Shown here: positions 12,539 to 23,520 of the stretch, in pieces
How positions within the stretch are numbered: the stretch's first letter is position 1
Layout: the number at the start of each line of letters is the position of its first letter
Position numbers and translations under genes: made by a program
The notes under the pieces: generated by a model
Told to the model about the DNA's origin: nothing
What the model saw: the letters and a program-made list of their open reading frames with translations, nothing else
Databases searched by the model: none
Source: Aristolochia californica
Taxonomy: Eukaryota; Streptophyta; Magnoliopsida; Piperales; Aristolochiaceae
DNA: 64,000 bases
Direction: 5' to 3'
Assembly (NCBI GenBank): GCA_029961685.1
Contig: JARWKL010000008.1
Span: 13,859,981-13,923,980, forward strand

Positions 12539-13565
12539 GTGGATAACAAAACTTTGGTGTTCATTTTTAGTGCGTGAAAAAAAATTTCCTCACACACATT
12601 TATTTTAGTTAAAATTTTTTTTTTCATACATACACTCTAAAATTTTCATTTGGTTGTGATCTATATTTGCCTTATCTTTTTGTTTACGAGAAAACTGGGA
12701 GAGTGAAAAACTCAAGTTTAAAATTAAAAAATTGAACATCCAAAATGGAAATGCACAAATGCTGAGAGTGAAAATTCTAAAAAGTATCTTTGATTTTTTA
12801 GGTCTGCTTTTTGTAAAAAAGGTAAAAAGTGGGTTGTTTGGCTCTAGTAAATATCCCACCGCACGTTGACTTGAGAATTTTTAATTTTTTCTATTGCTTG
12901 AAATTTTTGGATCATTAGGTCAGTTGCATCTTCAACATGTTTCTTCCATGCATATCCACCACATTTAAAACATGTTTGGATCAATTAGGAATCTCTTTCT
13001 TATAAAATTCCACCAAGCCATCTAGGGTTGTAGTGGTGGAATTTCCAGAACATGGATAACAAAACTTTGGTGTTCCTTTTTAGTGCGTGAAAATAATTTT
13101 CTTCACTCTCATTTATTATAATTTTCAAATTATTTTCCATACATAAACTCTAAAATATTCTTTTTGTTGTGATCTATATTCGCCTTATCTTTTTGTTACT
13201 AGAAAACTGGGAGAGTGAAAAACTCAAGTTTGAAAAAAAAAAATTGAACATATAAAATGGAAATGCACAAATGCTGTGAGAGATAATTCCAAAAAGTATC
13301 TGTGATTTTTTAGGTCCGCTTTTTGTAAAATAGGCAAAAAGTGGGTTGTTTGGCCCATGTAAATATCCCACCGCACGTTAACTTGAGAATTTTAGTTTTT
13401 TCTACTCCTTCAAATTTTTGGATCATTAGGTCGTTTGCATCTTCAACATGTTTCTGGCATGCATATCTCCCACATTTAAAATATGTTAGCATCAATTAGG
13501 AATCTCTTTCTTGCTTATAAAATTCCACCAAGCTATCCGGGTTGTGCTTGTGGAATTTCCCCAAC

Positions 13566-13883
13566 GTGGATAACAAAACTTTGGTGTTCAATTTTAGTGC
13601 GTGAAAATTTCAAAAAGTATCTGTGATTTTTTCTGTCCGCTTTTTGTAAAATAGGCAAAAAATGGGATGTTTGGCTTTGGTAAATATCCCACAGCACGTT
13701 AATTTGAGAATTTTAATTTTTTTTACTCCTTGAAATTTTTGGATCACTAGGTCATTTACATCTTCAACATGTTTCTGGCATGCATATCCACCACATTTAA
13801 AACATGTTAGGATCAGTTTGAAATCTCTTTATTATAAAATTTCACCAAGCTATCTGGGGTTGTACAAGTGGAATTACCCCAAC
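13566..13883 (+). repeat. Truncated class-a unit (318 bp)
   Basis: The link GTGCGTGAAAATTTCAAAAAG lies near 13597-13617. The rest of the unit is intact, so 318 bp is the least-modified length of the truncated form. Confidence 0.85.
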
Positions 13884-14908
13884 GTGGATAACAAAATTTT
13901 GGTGTACATTTTAAGTGCGTGAAAATTATTTTCTTCACTCACATTTATTATAGTTTTAAAATTCTTTCGCATACATAAACTCTAAAATTTTCATTTTGTT
14001 GTGATCTATATTTGCCTTATCTTTTTGTTTACGAGAAAAATGGAGAGTTAAAAACTCAAGTTTGAAAAAAAAAATTGAACATCAAAAATGGAAATGCACA
14101 AGAGCTGAGAGAGATAATTCCAAAAAGTATCTGTGATTTTTTAGGTCCGCTTTTGGTAAAATAGGCAAAAAGTGGGTTGTTTGGCTCTTGTAAATATCCC
14201 ACCGCACGTTCACTTGAGAATTTTTAATTTTTTCTACACCTTGAAATTTTTGGATCATTATGTCATTTGCATCTTCAACATGTTTCTGGCATGCATATCC
14301 ACCACATTTAAAACATGTTAGGATCAATTAGGAATCTCTGTCTTCTAAAGATCCACCTAGCTATCTGGGGTTGTACTAGTGGAATTTCCCCAACATGGAT
14401 AATCAAACTTTGGTGTTCATTTGTTGTGCGTGAAAATAATTTTTTTCACTCACATTTATTATAGTTTTCAAATTATTTTGCATACATAAACTCTAAAATT
14501 TTTATTTTGGTGTGATCTATATTTTCCGTATCTTTTTGTTTACTAGAAAACTGGGAGAATGAAAAACTCAAGTTTAAATAAAAAATTGAACATCCAAAAT
14601 GGAAATGCACAAATGCTGAGAGAGATAATTCCAAAAAGTATATATGATTTTTTAGGTCCTCTTTTTGTAAAAAAGGAAAAAAATGGGTTGTTTGGCTGTC
14701 GTAAATATCCCATCTCACGTTAACTTGAAAATTTTGGTTTTTTCAACTCCTTCAAATTTTTGGATCATTAGGTCATTTGCATCTTAAACATATTTCTAGC
14801 ATGCATATGCACCACATATTAAACAAGTTAGGATCAATTAGGAATCTCTTTCTTGCTTGTAAAATTCCACCAAGCTATCTGGGGTTGTACTAGTGGAATT
14901 TCCCCAAC

Positions 14909-15214
14909 GTGGATAACAAAACTTTGCTTTTCATTTTTAGTGCATGAAAATTCCAAAAAGTATCTATGATTTTTTAGGTCTGCTTTTTTTAAAATAGGCA
15001 AAAAGTGGGTTGTTTGGCTCTGGTAAATATCCCACCGCACGTAAACTTGAGAATTTTAATTTTTACTACTTGAAACTTTTGGATCATTAGGACATTTGCA
15101 TCTTCAACATGTTTCTGGCATTCATATCAAAAACATGTTAGGATCAGTTATAAATCTCTTTATTATAAAATTCCACCAAGCTATGTGGGGTTGTACAAGT
15201 GGAATTTCCCCAAC
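14909..15214 (+). repeat. Truncated class-a unit (306 bp)
   Basis: The link GTGCATGAAAATTCCAAAAAG lies near 14940-14960. A further small loss near 15120 gives GGCATTCATATCAAAAACATG. Confidence 0.85.
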
Positions 15215-15723
15215 GTGGATAACAAAACTTTGGGGTTCATTTTTAGTGCGTGAAAATAATTTTCTTCACTCACATTTATTCTAGTTTTCAAATTCATTTG
15301 CATACATACACTCTGAAATTTTCATTTTGTTATGATCTATATTTGCCTTATCTTTTTTTTACGAGAAAACTGCGAGAGTGAAAAACTCAAGTTTGAAAAA
15401 AAAATTGAACATCCAAAATGGAAATGCACAAATGCTGAGAGTGAAAATTCCAAAAAGTATCTGTAATTTTTTAGGTCGGCTTTTTGTAAAATAGGCAAAA
15501 AGTGGGTTGTTTGGCACTGGAAAATATCCCATCGCACGTTGACTTGAGAATTTTTAATTTTTCTACTCTTTGAAATTTTTGGATCATTAGGTCATTTGCA
15601 TCTTCAACATGCTTCTTGCATGCATATCCACCACATTTAAAACATGTTACGATCAATTAGGAATCTCTTTCTTATAAAATTCCACCAAGCCATCTAGGGT
15701 TGTACTAGTGGAATTTCTCCAAC

Positions 15724-16041
15724 GTGGATAACAAAACTTTGGTGTTCCTTTTTAGTGCGTGAGAATTTCAAAAAGTATCTGTAATTTTTAGGTCCGCTTT
15801 TAGTAAAATAGGCAAAAAGTGGGTTGTTTGGCTCTAGTAAATATCCCACCGTACGTTGACTTGAGAATTTTTAATTTTTTCTACTCCTTGAAATTTTTGG
15901 ATCATTAGGTCATTTGCATCATCAACATGTTTCTGGCATCCATATCCACCACATTTAAAACATGTTAGGATCAATTAGGAATCTCTTTCTTCTAAAGATC
16001 CACCTAACTATCTGGGGTTGTACTAGTGGAATTTCCCCAAC
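15724..16041 (+). repeat. Truncated unit of class c2 (318 bp)
   Basis: The link GCGTGAGAATTTCAAAAAG lies near 15757-15775. The left part has c2 variants (GTTCCTTTTTAGTG) and the right part matches the sequence normally placed before c1. This is a chimera with the same breakpoint as class a. Confidence 0.78.
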
Positions 16042-16558
16042 ATGGATAACAAAACTTTGGTGTTAATTTGCAGTGCGCGAAAATAATTTTCTTCACTCAC
16101 ATTTATTATAGTTTACAAATTATTTTGCATACATAAACTCTAAAATTTTCATTTTGGTGTGATTTATATTTGCCTTATCTTTTTGTTTACTAGAAAACTA
16201 AGAGAGTGAAAAACTCGAGTTAAAAAAAAAAAAAATTGAACATCCAAAACGGAAATGCACAAATGCTGAGAGAGATAATTCAAAAAAGTATATGTGATTT
16301 TTTAGGTCCGCTTTTTGTAAAATAGGCAAAAATTGGGTTGTTTGGCTCTGGTAAATATCCCACCGCACGTTAACTTGAGAATTTTTGTTTTTCCTACTTC
16401 TTCAAATATTTGAATCATTAGGTGATTTGCATCTTCAACATGTTTCGAGCATGCATATCCACCACATTTAAAACATGTTCGGATCAATTAGGGAACTCTT
16501 TCTTGCTTATAAAATTCCACCAAGATATCTGGGGTTGTACTAGTGAAATTTGCCCAAC

Positions 16559-16867
16559 GTGGATAACAAAACTTTGGTGTTCATTTTTAGTGCGTGAAAA
16601 TTCCAAAAAGTATCTGTGATTTTTTAGGTCCGCTTTTTATAAAATAGGCAAAAAGTGGGTTGTTTGGCTCTGGTAAATATCCCACCGCATGTTAACTTGA
16701 GAATTTTAATTTTTACTACTCCTTGAAATTTTTGGATCATTAGGTCATTTGCGTCTTCAACATGTTTGTGGCATTCATATATAAAACATGTTAGGATCAG
16801 TTAGAAATCTCTTTATTATAAAATTCCACCAAGCTATCTGGGGTTGTACAAGTGGAATTTCCCCGAC
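16559..16867 (+). repeat. Truncated class-a unit (309 bp)
   Basis: The link GTGCGTGAAAATTCCAAAAAG lies near 16590-16610, with the small GGCATTCATATATAAAACATG loss near 16771. Confidence 0.85.
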
Positions 16868-17260
16868 GTGGATAACAAAACTTTGGTGTTCATTTTCAGT
16901 GCGTGAAAATAATTTTCTTCACTCACATTTATAATAGTTTTCAAATTCTTTTGCATACATACACTCTAAAATTTTCATTTTGTTATGTTCTATATTTGCC
17001 TAATCTTTTTGTTTACATGAAAACTGGAAGTACGAAAAACTCAAGTTTGAAAAAAAAAATTGCACTTCCAAAATGGAAATGCACAAATGCTAAGATGGAC
17101 AATTCAAAAAAGTACCTATGATATTTTAGGTCCGGTTTTTGTAAAATAGGCAAAAAGTGGATTGTTTGGCTCTGGTAAATATCCCACCGCACGTTAACTT
17201 GAGAATTTTAATTTTTTCTACTTCTTGAAATTTTTGGATCAATAGGTCATTTGCATCTTC

Positions 17261-17303
17261 AACATGTTTCTGGCATGCATATCCACCACATTTAAAACAT
17301 GTT
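17261..17303. repeat. Conserved 9-bp inverted repeat inside the monomer (exemplar)
   Basis: AACATGTTT at 17261-17269 and its exact reverse complement AAACATGTT at 17295-17303 flank a 25-nt centre containing the overlapping palindromes GCATGC and ATGCAT. Each arm also contains the 8-bp palindrome AACATGTT. Almost every monomer in the window carries this arrangement, often with one substitution. It could extrude a small hairpin or be a dyad binding site for a satellite-binding protein. That role is inference; the symmetry is directly visible. Confidence 0.75.
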
Positions 17304-17378
17304 AGGATCAATTAGAAATCTTTTTCTTACAAAATTCCACCAAGCTATCTGGGGTTGTACTAGTGGAATTTTCCCAAC

Positions 17379-17889
17379 GTGGATAACAAAACTTTGGTGT
17401 TCATTTTTAGTGTGTGAAAATAATTTTCTTCTCTCACATTTATTATAGTTTTCAAATTATTTTGCATACATAAACTCTAAAATTTTCATTTTGTTGTGAT
17501 CTATATTTTCCTTATCTTTTTCTTTACAAGAAAACTGGGAAAATGAAAAACTCAGGTTTGAAAAAAAAAATATAACATCCAAAATGGAAATGCACAAATG
17601 CTAAGAGAAATAATTCCAAAAAGTATCTGTGATTTTTAATGTCCGTTTTTTGTAAAATAGGTAAAAAGTAGGTTGTTTGACACTTGTAAATATCCCACCG
17701 CACATTAACTTGAGAATTTTAATTTTTTCTACTTCTTGAAATTTTTGGATCATTAGGTCATTTGCTCCTTCATCATGTTTCTGGCATGCATATCCAACAC
17801 ATTTAAAACATGTTAGGATCAATTAGAAATCTCTTTCTTATAAAATCACACCAAGTTATCAGCGGTTGTATTAGTGGAATTTTCCTAAC
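17379..17889 (+). repeat. Representative full-length monomer (511 bp)
   Basis: This copy shows the usual order of landmarks, counted from the anchor G. The GTGGATAACAAAACTTTGG box comes first, followed by GTGTGTGAAAATAATTTTC. Next are CTCACATTTATTATAG and a T/A-rich stretch with CTCTAAAATTTTCATTTTG. A poly(A) run lies near 17561-17570, then CATCCAAAATGGAAATGC, AATTCCAAAAAGTATCTG near 17612, ATATCCCACCGCAC near 17690 and AATTTTAATTTTTTCTAC near 17716. A GGATCATTAGGTCATTTGC box near 17746 and a CATGTTT...AAACATGTT inverted repeat near 17774-17814 follow, then CTCTTTCTTATAAAAT and the next anchor. The block from GGATCATTAGG through the anchor to CACATTTATTATAG looks the most conserved across copies. 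The poly(A) flank and the ATTTTAATTTTTTC stretch vary most. Confidence 0.9.
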
Positions 17890-19384
17890 ATGGATAACAA
17901 AACTTTGAAGTTCTTTTGTAGTGCGTTAAAAATTTTTTCTTCTCTCACATTTATTATAGTTTTCAAATTCTTTAGCATACATAAACTCTAAAATTTACAT
18001 TTTTTTGTGATCTATATTTGCCTTATCTTTTTGTTTACTAGAAAACTGGGAGAGTGAAAAACTCAAGTTTTAAAAACAAAATGGAACATCCAAAATGGAA
18101 AGGCACAAATGCTGAGCGAGATAATTCTAAAAAGTACCAGTGATTTTTTAGGTCGGCTTTTTGTAAAATAGGCAAAAAGAGGGTTGTTTGGCTGTGGTAA
18201 ATATCTCATCGTTAACTTGAGAATTTTAATTTTTTCTACTCCTTGAAATTTTTGGATCAATAGGTCATTTGCATCTTCAACATGTTTCTGGCATGGATAT
18301 CCACCACATTTAAAACATGTTAGGATCAATTAGAAATCTCTTTCTTATAAAATTCCAACAAGCTATCTGGGGTTATACTAGTGGAATTTCCCCAACGTGG
18401 ATAACAAAACTTTGGTGTTCATATTTAGTGCGTGAAAATAATTTTCTTCACACACATTTATTATAGTTTTCAAATTCTTTTGCATACATAAACTCAAAAA
18501 TTTTCATTTTCTTGTGATCAATATTAGCCTTATCTTTTAATTTACGAGAAAACTGGGAGAGTGAAAAAATCAAGTTTGAAAAAAAAAAAATTGAACTTCC
18601 AAAATGGAAATGCACAAATGTTGAGAGAAAAGTATCTGTGATTTTTTAGGTCCGCTTTTAGTAAAATTGGCAAAAAGTGGGTTGTTTGGCTCATGTAAAT
18701 ATCCCACTGCACGTTAACTTGAGAATTTTAATTTTTTTCAACTCCTTTAAATTTTTGGACCATTAGGTCATTTGCATCTTCAACATTTTTCTGGCATGCA
18801 TATCCACCACATTTAAAACATGTTAGAATCAGTTAGAAATCTCTTTATTTTAAAATTCCACCAAGCTATCTGGGGTTGTACTAGTGGAATTTCCCCAACG
18901 TGGATAACAAAACTTTGGTGTTCATTTTTAGTGTGTGAAAATAATTTTATTCACACACATTTATTATAGTTTTAAAATTATTTTCCATACATAAACTCTA
19001 AAATTTTCATTTAGTTGTGATTTATATTTTCCTTTTCTTTTTGTTAACGAGAAAACTGGGAGAGTGAAAAAGTCAAGTTCGAAAAAAAAAATTGAACATC
19101 CAAAATGGAAATGCACAAATGCATAGAGAGATAATTCCAAAATGTATCTATTATTTTTTTTGTTCCGCTTTTTGTAAAATGGGCAAAAAGTGGGTTGTTT
19201 GCCTCTGTTAAATATCCCACCTCACGCTAACTTGAGAATTTTTATTTTTTCTACTCCTTGAAATTAATGGATCATTAGGTCATTTGCATCTTCAACATGT
19301 TTCTGGCATGCATATCCACCACATTTAAAACATGTGAGGATCAATTAGAAATCTCTTTCTTTATTATAAAATTCCACCAAACTA

Positions 19385-19730
19385 TCTGGGGTTTGACTAG
19401 TGGAATTTCACCAACGTGGATAACAAAAATTTGGTGTTCATTTTTAGGGCAAGAAAATAATTTTCATCTCTCGAATTTATTATTTTTTTCAAATTCTTTT
19501 GCTTACAACTCTAAATTTTTCATTTTGTTGTGATCTATATTTTCCTTATCTTTTTGGTAACGAGAATACAAGGAGAGTGAAAAACTCAAGTTTGAAAAAA
19601 GAAAATTGAACATCCAAAATGGAAATACACGAATGCTGACAAAGATAATTCCAAAAAGTATTTGTGATTTTTTAAGTCCGCTTTTTGTATAATAAGCACA
19701 AAGTGGGCTGTTTGGATCTGGTAAATATCC
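19385..19730 (+). repeat. Three-monomer-spaced duplicate, copy 1
   Basis: It shares with 20905-21250 (offset about 1519) the variants TTTTTAGGGCAAGAAAATAA, CTTTTGCTTACAA, ACTCTAAATTTTTCATT, CGAGAATAC and TTTTTTAAGTC followed by GTATAATA. Both copies have diverged by scattered substitutions. Confidence 0.78.
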
Positions 19731-20904
19731 CACCGCACGTTAACATGAGAATTTTAATTTTTTCTTCTCCTTCAAATTTTTGGATCATTAGGTCATTTGC
19801 ATATTCAACATGCTTCTGGCATGCATATCCACTACATTTAAAACATGATAGGATCAATTAGAAATCTCTTTCTTTCTTATAAAATTCCACCAAGCTATCT
19901 GTGGTTGTACTAGTGGAATTTACCCAACGTGGATATCAAAACTTTGGTGTTCATTTTTAGTGCATGAAAATAATTTTCTTCACTAACATTTATTATAGTT
20001 TTCAAATTCTTTTCCCCACATAAACTCTAAAATTTTTATTTTGTTGTGATCTATATTTGCCTTATCTTTTTGTTTACGAGAAAACTGTGAGAGTACAAAA
20101 CTCAAGTTTGAAAAAAAAATGTAACATCCAAAATGAAAATACACAAATGTGGAAAGAGATGATTCCAAAAAGTATGTATGATTTTTTTGGTCCGCTTTTT
20201 GTAAAATAGGCAAAAAGTGGGTTCTTTGGCTTTAGTAAATATCCCACCGTACGTTCACTTGAGAATTTTCATTTTTTCTACTCCTTGAATTTTTATGATC
20301 CTTAGGTCATTTGCATCTTCGACATGTTTCTGGCATGTATATCCACCTCATCTAAAACATGTTAGGATCAATTAGAAATCTCTTTCTTATAAAATTCCAC
20401 CAAGCTATCTGGGGTTGTACTAGTGGAATTTCCCCAACGTGGATAACAAAACTTTGGTGTTCAATTTTAGTGCGTGAAAATAATTTCCTTCACTCACATT
20501 TATTATAGTTTTCAAATTATTTTGCATATATAAACTCTAAAATTTACATTTTGTTGTGATCTATATTTGCCTTATCTTTTTGTTTACGAGAAAAACTCAA
20601 ATTTGAAAAAAAAAATTGAACATCCAAAATGGAAATGCACAAATGCTAAGAGTAATAATTCCAAAAAGTATCTGTGATTTTTTAGGTCCTCTTTTTGTAA
20701 AATATGCCAAAAGTGGGTTGGTTGGCTATCATAATTATCCCACCTCACTTTAACTTGAGAATTTTTATTTTTTCTACTCGAAATTTTTGGATCATTAGGT
20801 CATTTGCATCTTCAACATGTTTCTGGCATGCATATCCACCACATTTAAAACATGTTAGGATCAATTAGAAATCTCTTTCTTTCTTATAAAATTCCACCAA
20901 GCTA

Positions 20905-21250
20905 TCTGGGTTGGACTAGTGGATTTTCCCCAACGTGGATAACAAAACTTTGGTGTTCATTTTTAGGGCAAGAAAATAATTTTCCTCTCTCACATTTATT
21001 ATAGTTTTCAAATTCTTTTGCTTACAAACTCTAAATTTTTCATTTTGTTGTGATCTATATTTTCCTTATCTTTTTGTTTACGAGAATACTAGGAGTGTGA
21101 AAATCTCAAGTTTGAAAAAAATATTGAACAACCAAAATGGAAATGCACAAATGCTGGCAGAGATAATTCCAAAAAGTATCTGTGATTTTTTAAGTCTGCT
21201 TCTTGTATAATAGGCAAAAAGTGCGTTGTTTGGCTCTGGTAAATATCCCA
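20905..21250 (+). repeat. Three-monomer-spaced duplicate, copy 2
   Basis: This is the partner of 19385-19730. It lies three anchors downstream (19416 to 20935). Confidence 0.78.
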
Positions 21251-22780
21251 CCGCACGTTAACTTGAGAATTTTAATTTTTTCTTCTCCTTGAAATTTTTG
21301 GATCATTAGGTCATTTGCATCTTCAACATGTTTCATATCTAAAACATGTTAGGATCAATTGAAAATATCTTTCTCATAAAATTCCACCAAGCTATATGGG
21401 GTTGTACTAGTGGAATTTCCCCAACATGGATAACCAAACTATGGTGTTCATTTTTAGTGCGTGAAAATAATTTTCTTCAGTCACATTTATTATAGTTTTC
21501 AAATTATTTTGCATGCATAAACTCTAAAATTTTCATTTTGTTGAGATCTATATTTGCCTTATCTTTTTGTTTACGAGAAAACAGGGAGAGTGAAAAACTC
21601 AAGTTTGAACAAAAAAAAATTGAAATCCAAAATGGAAATGCACAAATGCGGAGAGAGATAATTTCAAAAAGTATATGTGATTTTTTAGGTGTGGTTTTTG
21701 TAAAATTGGCAAAAATTGGGTTGTTTGGCTCTGGTAAATATCCCACCGCACGTTAACTTGAGAATTTTAATTTTTTCTACTCTTTGAAATATTTGGATCA
21801 TTAGGTCATTTGCATCTTCAACATGTTTCCGGCATTCATATCCACCACATTTAAAACATGATAGGATCAATAAGAAATCTCTTTCTTAAAAAATTCCACC
21901 AAGCTATCTGGGGTTGTATTAGTGGTATTTCCCCAACGTGGATAACAAAACTTTGGTGTTCATTTTTAGTGCGTGAAAATAATTTCCTTCACTCACATTT
22001 ATTATTTATTTCAAATTCTTTTGCATACATGAACTCCAAAATTTTCATTATGTTGTGATCTATATTTGCCTTATCTTTTTGTTTACGAGAAAACTGAAAA
22101 GAGTGAAAAACTGAAGTTTCAAAAAAAAAATTTAACATCCAAAATGGAAATGCACAAATGCTGAGAGAGATAATTCAAAAAAGTATCTGTGATTTTTTAG
22201 GTCCACTTTTTGTAAAATAGGCAAAAAGTGGTTTTTTGGCTCTGGTAAATATCCCACCGCACGTTAACTTGAGAATTTTAATTTTTTCTACTCCTTGAAA
22301 TTTTTGGATCATTAGGTTATTTGCATCTTCAATATGTTTCTTGCATACATATCCACCACATTTAAAACATGTTAGGGTAAATTAGAAATCTCTTTCTTTC
22401 TTATAAAATTCCACCAAGCTATCCGCGGTTGTACTAGTTGAATTTCCTCAACGTTGATAACAAAATTTTGGTGTTCATTTTTAGTGCGTGAAAATAATTT
22501 TCTTCACTCACATTTATTATAGTTTTCAAATTATTTTGCATCCATAAACTCTAAAATTTTCATTTTGGTGTGATCTATATTTTCCTTATCTTTTTGTTTA
22601 CTAGAAAATTGGGAGAGAGAAAAACACAAGTTTAAAAAAAAAATTGAAAATCCAAAATGGAAATGCACAAATGCTGATAGAGATAATTCAAAAAATTATA
22701 TATGATTTTTTAGGTCCGTTTTTTTTAAAATAGGCAAAAAGTGGGTTGTTTGGCTTTGGTAAATATCCCACCGCACGTTA

Positions 22781-23010
22781 ACTTGAAAATTTGAATTTTT
22801 TCTGCTCATTGGAATTTTTCGACCTTTAGGGCTTTTGCATCTTCAACATGTTTCTGGCATGCATATCCACCACATTTAAAACATGTTAGGATCACTTAGA
22901 AATATCTTTCTTTTAAAATTCCGCTAAGCTATCTGGGGAGTTACTAGTGGAATTTCCCCAAAGTGGATAACAAAACTTTGGTGTTCATTTATAGTGTGTG
23001 AAAATAATTT
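22781..23010 (+). repeat. Single-monomer tandem duplicate, copy 1
   Basis: This copy has TTGAATTTTTTCTGCTC, a TCACTTAGAAATATC variant, CTTTTAAAATTCCGCTAAGC and AGTTACTAGTGG. All are absent from most monomers and all recur 510 bp downstream at 23291-23520. Confidence 0.82.
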
Positions 23011-23290
23011 TATTCACTCACATTTATAATATTTTTCAAATTTTTTTGCATACATAAACTCTAAAATTTTCATTTTGTTGTGATCTATATTTGCCTTATC
23101 TTTTTGTTTACGAGAAAAAAGGGAGAGTGAAAAACTCAAGTTTGAAAAAAAAATTGACCATCCAAATTGGAAATGCACAAATGCTGAGAGAGATAAATCC
23201 AAATAGTTTCTGTGATTTTTTAGGTCCGCTTTTTGTATAATAGGCAAAAAGTGGGTGGTTTGGGTCTGGTAAATATCCCACTGCACGTTA

Positions 23291-23520
23291 ACATGAAAAT
23301 TTGAATTTTTTCTGCTCCTTGAAATTTTTTGATCTTTAGGTCTTTTGCATCTTCAACATGTTTCTGGCATGCAAATCCACCACATTTAAAACATATTAGG
23401 ATCACTTAGAAATATCTTTCTTTTAAAATTCCGCTAAGCTATCTGGGAAGTTACTAGTGGAATTTCCCCAACGTGGATAACAAAACTTTGTTGTTCATTT
23501 GTAGTGCGTGAAAATAATTT
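23291..23520 (+). repeat. Single-monomer tandem duplicate, copy 2
   Basis: This is the partner of 22781-23010 at 510 bp. The shared private variants indicate a recent one-unit amplification. Confidence 0.82.

Larger units (their letters stand above)
10413..13051 (+). repeat. HOR long unit, copy 1 (c2-a-b-c1-a-b)
   Basis: Anchors at 10413 (c2-like), 10927 (a), 11209 (b), 11719 (c1), 12231 (a) and 12539 (b). The total is 2639 bp. The first b half has an extra ~40-bp loss near 11125, where TTGTATCTTAAAAATGTTAGG skips the inverted repeat. Confidence 0.8.
13052..15723 (+). repeat. HOR long unit, copy 2 (c2-a-b-c1-a-b)
   Basis: Anchors at 13052 (c2), 13566 (a), 13884 (b), 14395 (c1), 14909 (a) and 15215 (b), totalling 2672 bp. 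Order and class variants match copy 1. Confidence 0.8.
10413..17050 (+). repeat. Higher-order repeat array built on a truncated monomer
   Basis: Three unit classes recur in order. Class a carries CTTGCTTATAAAA (10870, 12174, 13508, 14851, 16502). Just after its anchor it is cut short, with GTGAAAAT joined to TCCAAAAAGTATC. Class b carries GATCAGTT and mostly TTTATTATAAAA (11137, 12467, 13813, 15146, 16796). Class c follows. The a anchors lie at 10927, 12231, 13566, 14909 and 16559, a period of 1304-1343 bp and once 1650. Class c alternates between c1 (CTTCTAAAGATCCACCTA at 11668, 14342, 15990) and c2 (CTAGGGTTGTA), making a longer period of about 2.64-2.67 kb. Confidence 0.88.
15724..17378 (+). 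repeat. HOR partial unit with skipped a-b pair
   Basis: Anchors at 15724 (c2), 16042 (c1), 16559 (a) and 16868 (b). The expected a and b between c2 and c1 are missing. Instead the c2 unit is itself cut at the same GTGAGAAT/TTCAAAAAG join and runs directly into the sequence that precedes c1. The HOR pattern fades by about 17.05 kb. Confidence 0.75.

Noticed and set aside
10413..17050. Regularly spaced repeats suggestive of CRISPR or another repeat-spacer array
   Set aside because: Repeats are about 280-515 bp with no unique spacers. The whole sequence is repeat.
17126..17311. A recurring minus-strand reading frame of about 61 codons with a CxxC-like start, also at 1909-2094, 2418-2603, 4969-5154, 10160-10345, 10670-10855, 13310-13495, 15471-15656, 16302-16487, 19672-19857, 21685-21870, 23220-23405, 37975-38160, 46613-46798 and 50183-50368
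   Set aside because: It lies at the same place in each monomer and recurs only because the DNA does. In the copy checked the first codon is TTG (reverse of CAA in GGATCAATTAG), not ATG. Many monomers break the frame by indels, changes fall at all codon positions, and there is no sign of a promoter or splice structure.
17365..17376. GGAATTTCCCC resembling an NF-kappa-B site
   Set aside because: A short match inside a satellite monomer. Nothing suggests regulatory use, and the match is expected by chance.
17341..17400. Possible CENP-B box in the conserved anchor region
   Set aside because: The human-type consensus (TTCG, spacer, then CGGG) is not present in the conserved block. CCCCAACGTGG does not fit it.
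17379..17889. An internal ~170-bp threefold substructure of the monomer
   Set aside because: Only short A/T-rich words recur inside the unit. I could not see a convincing internal alignment. A dot plot would be decisive.
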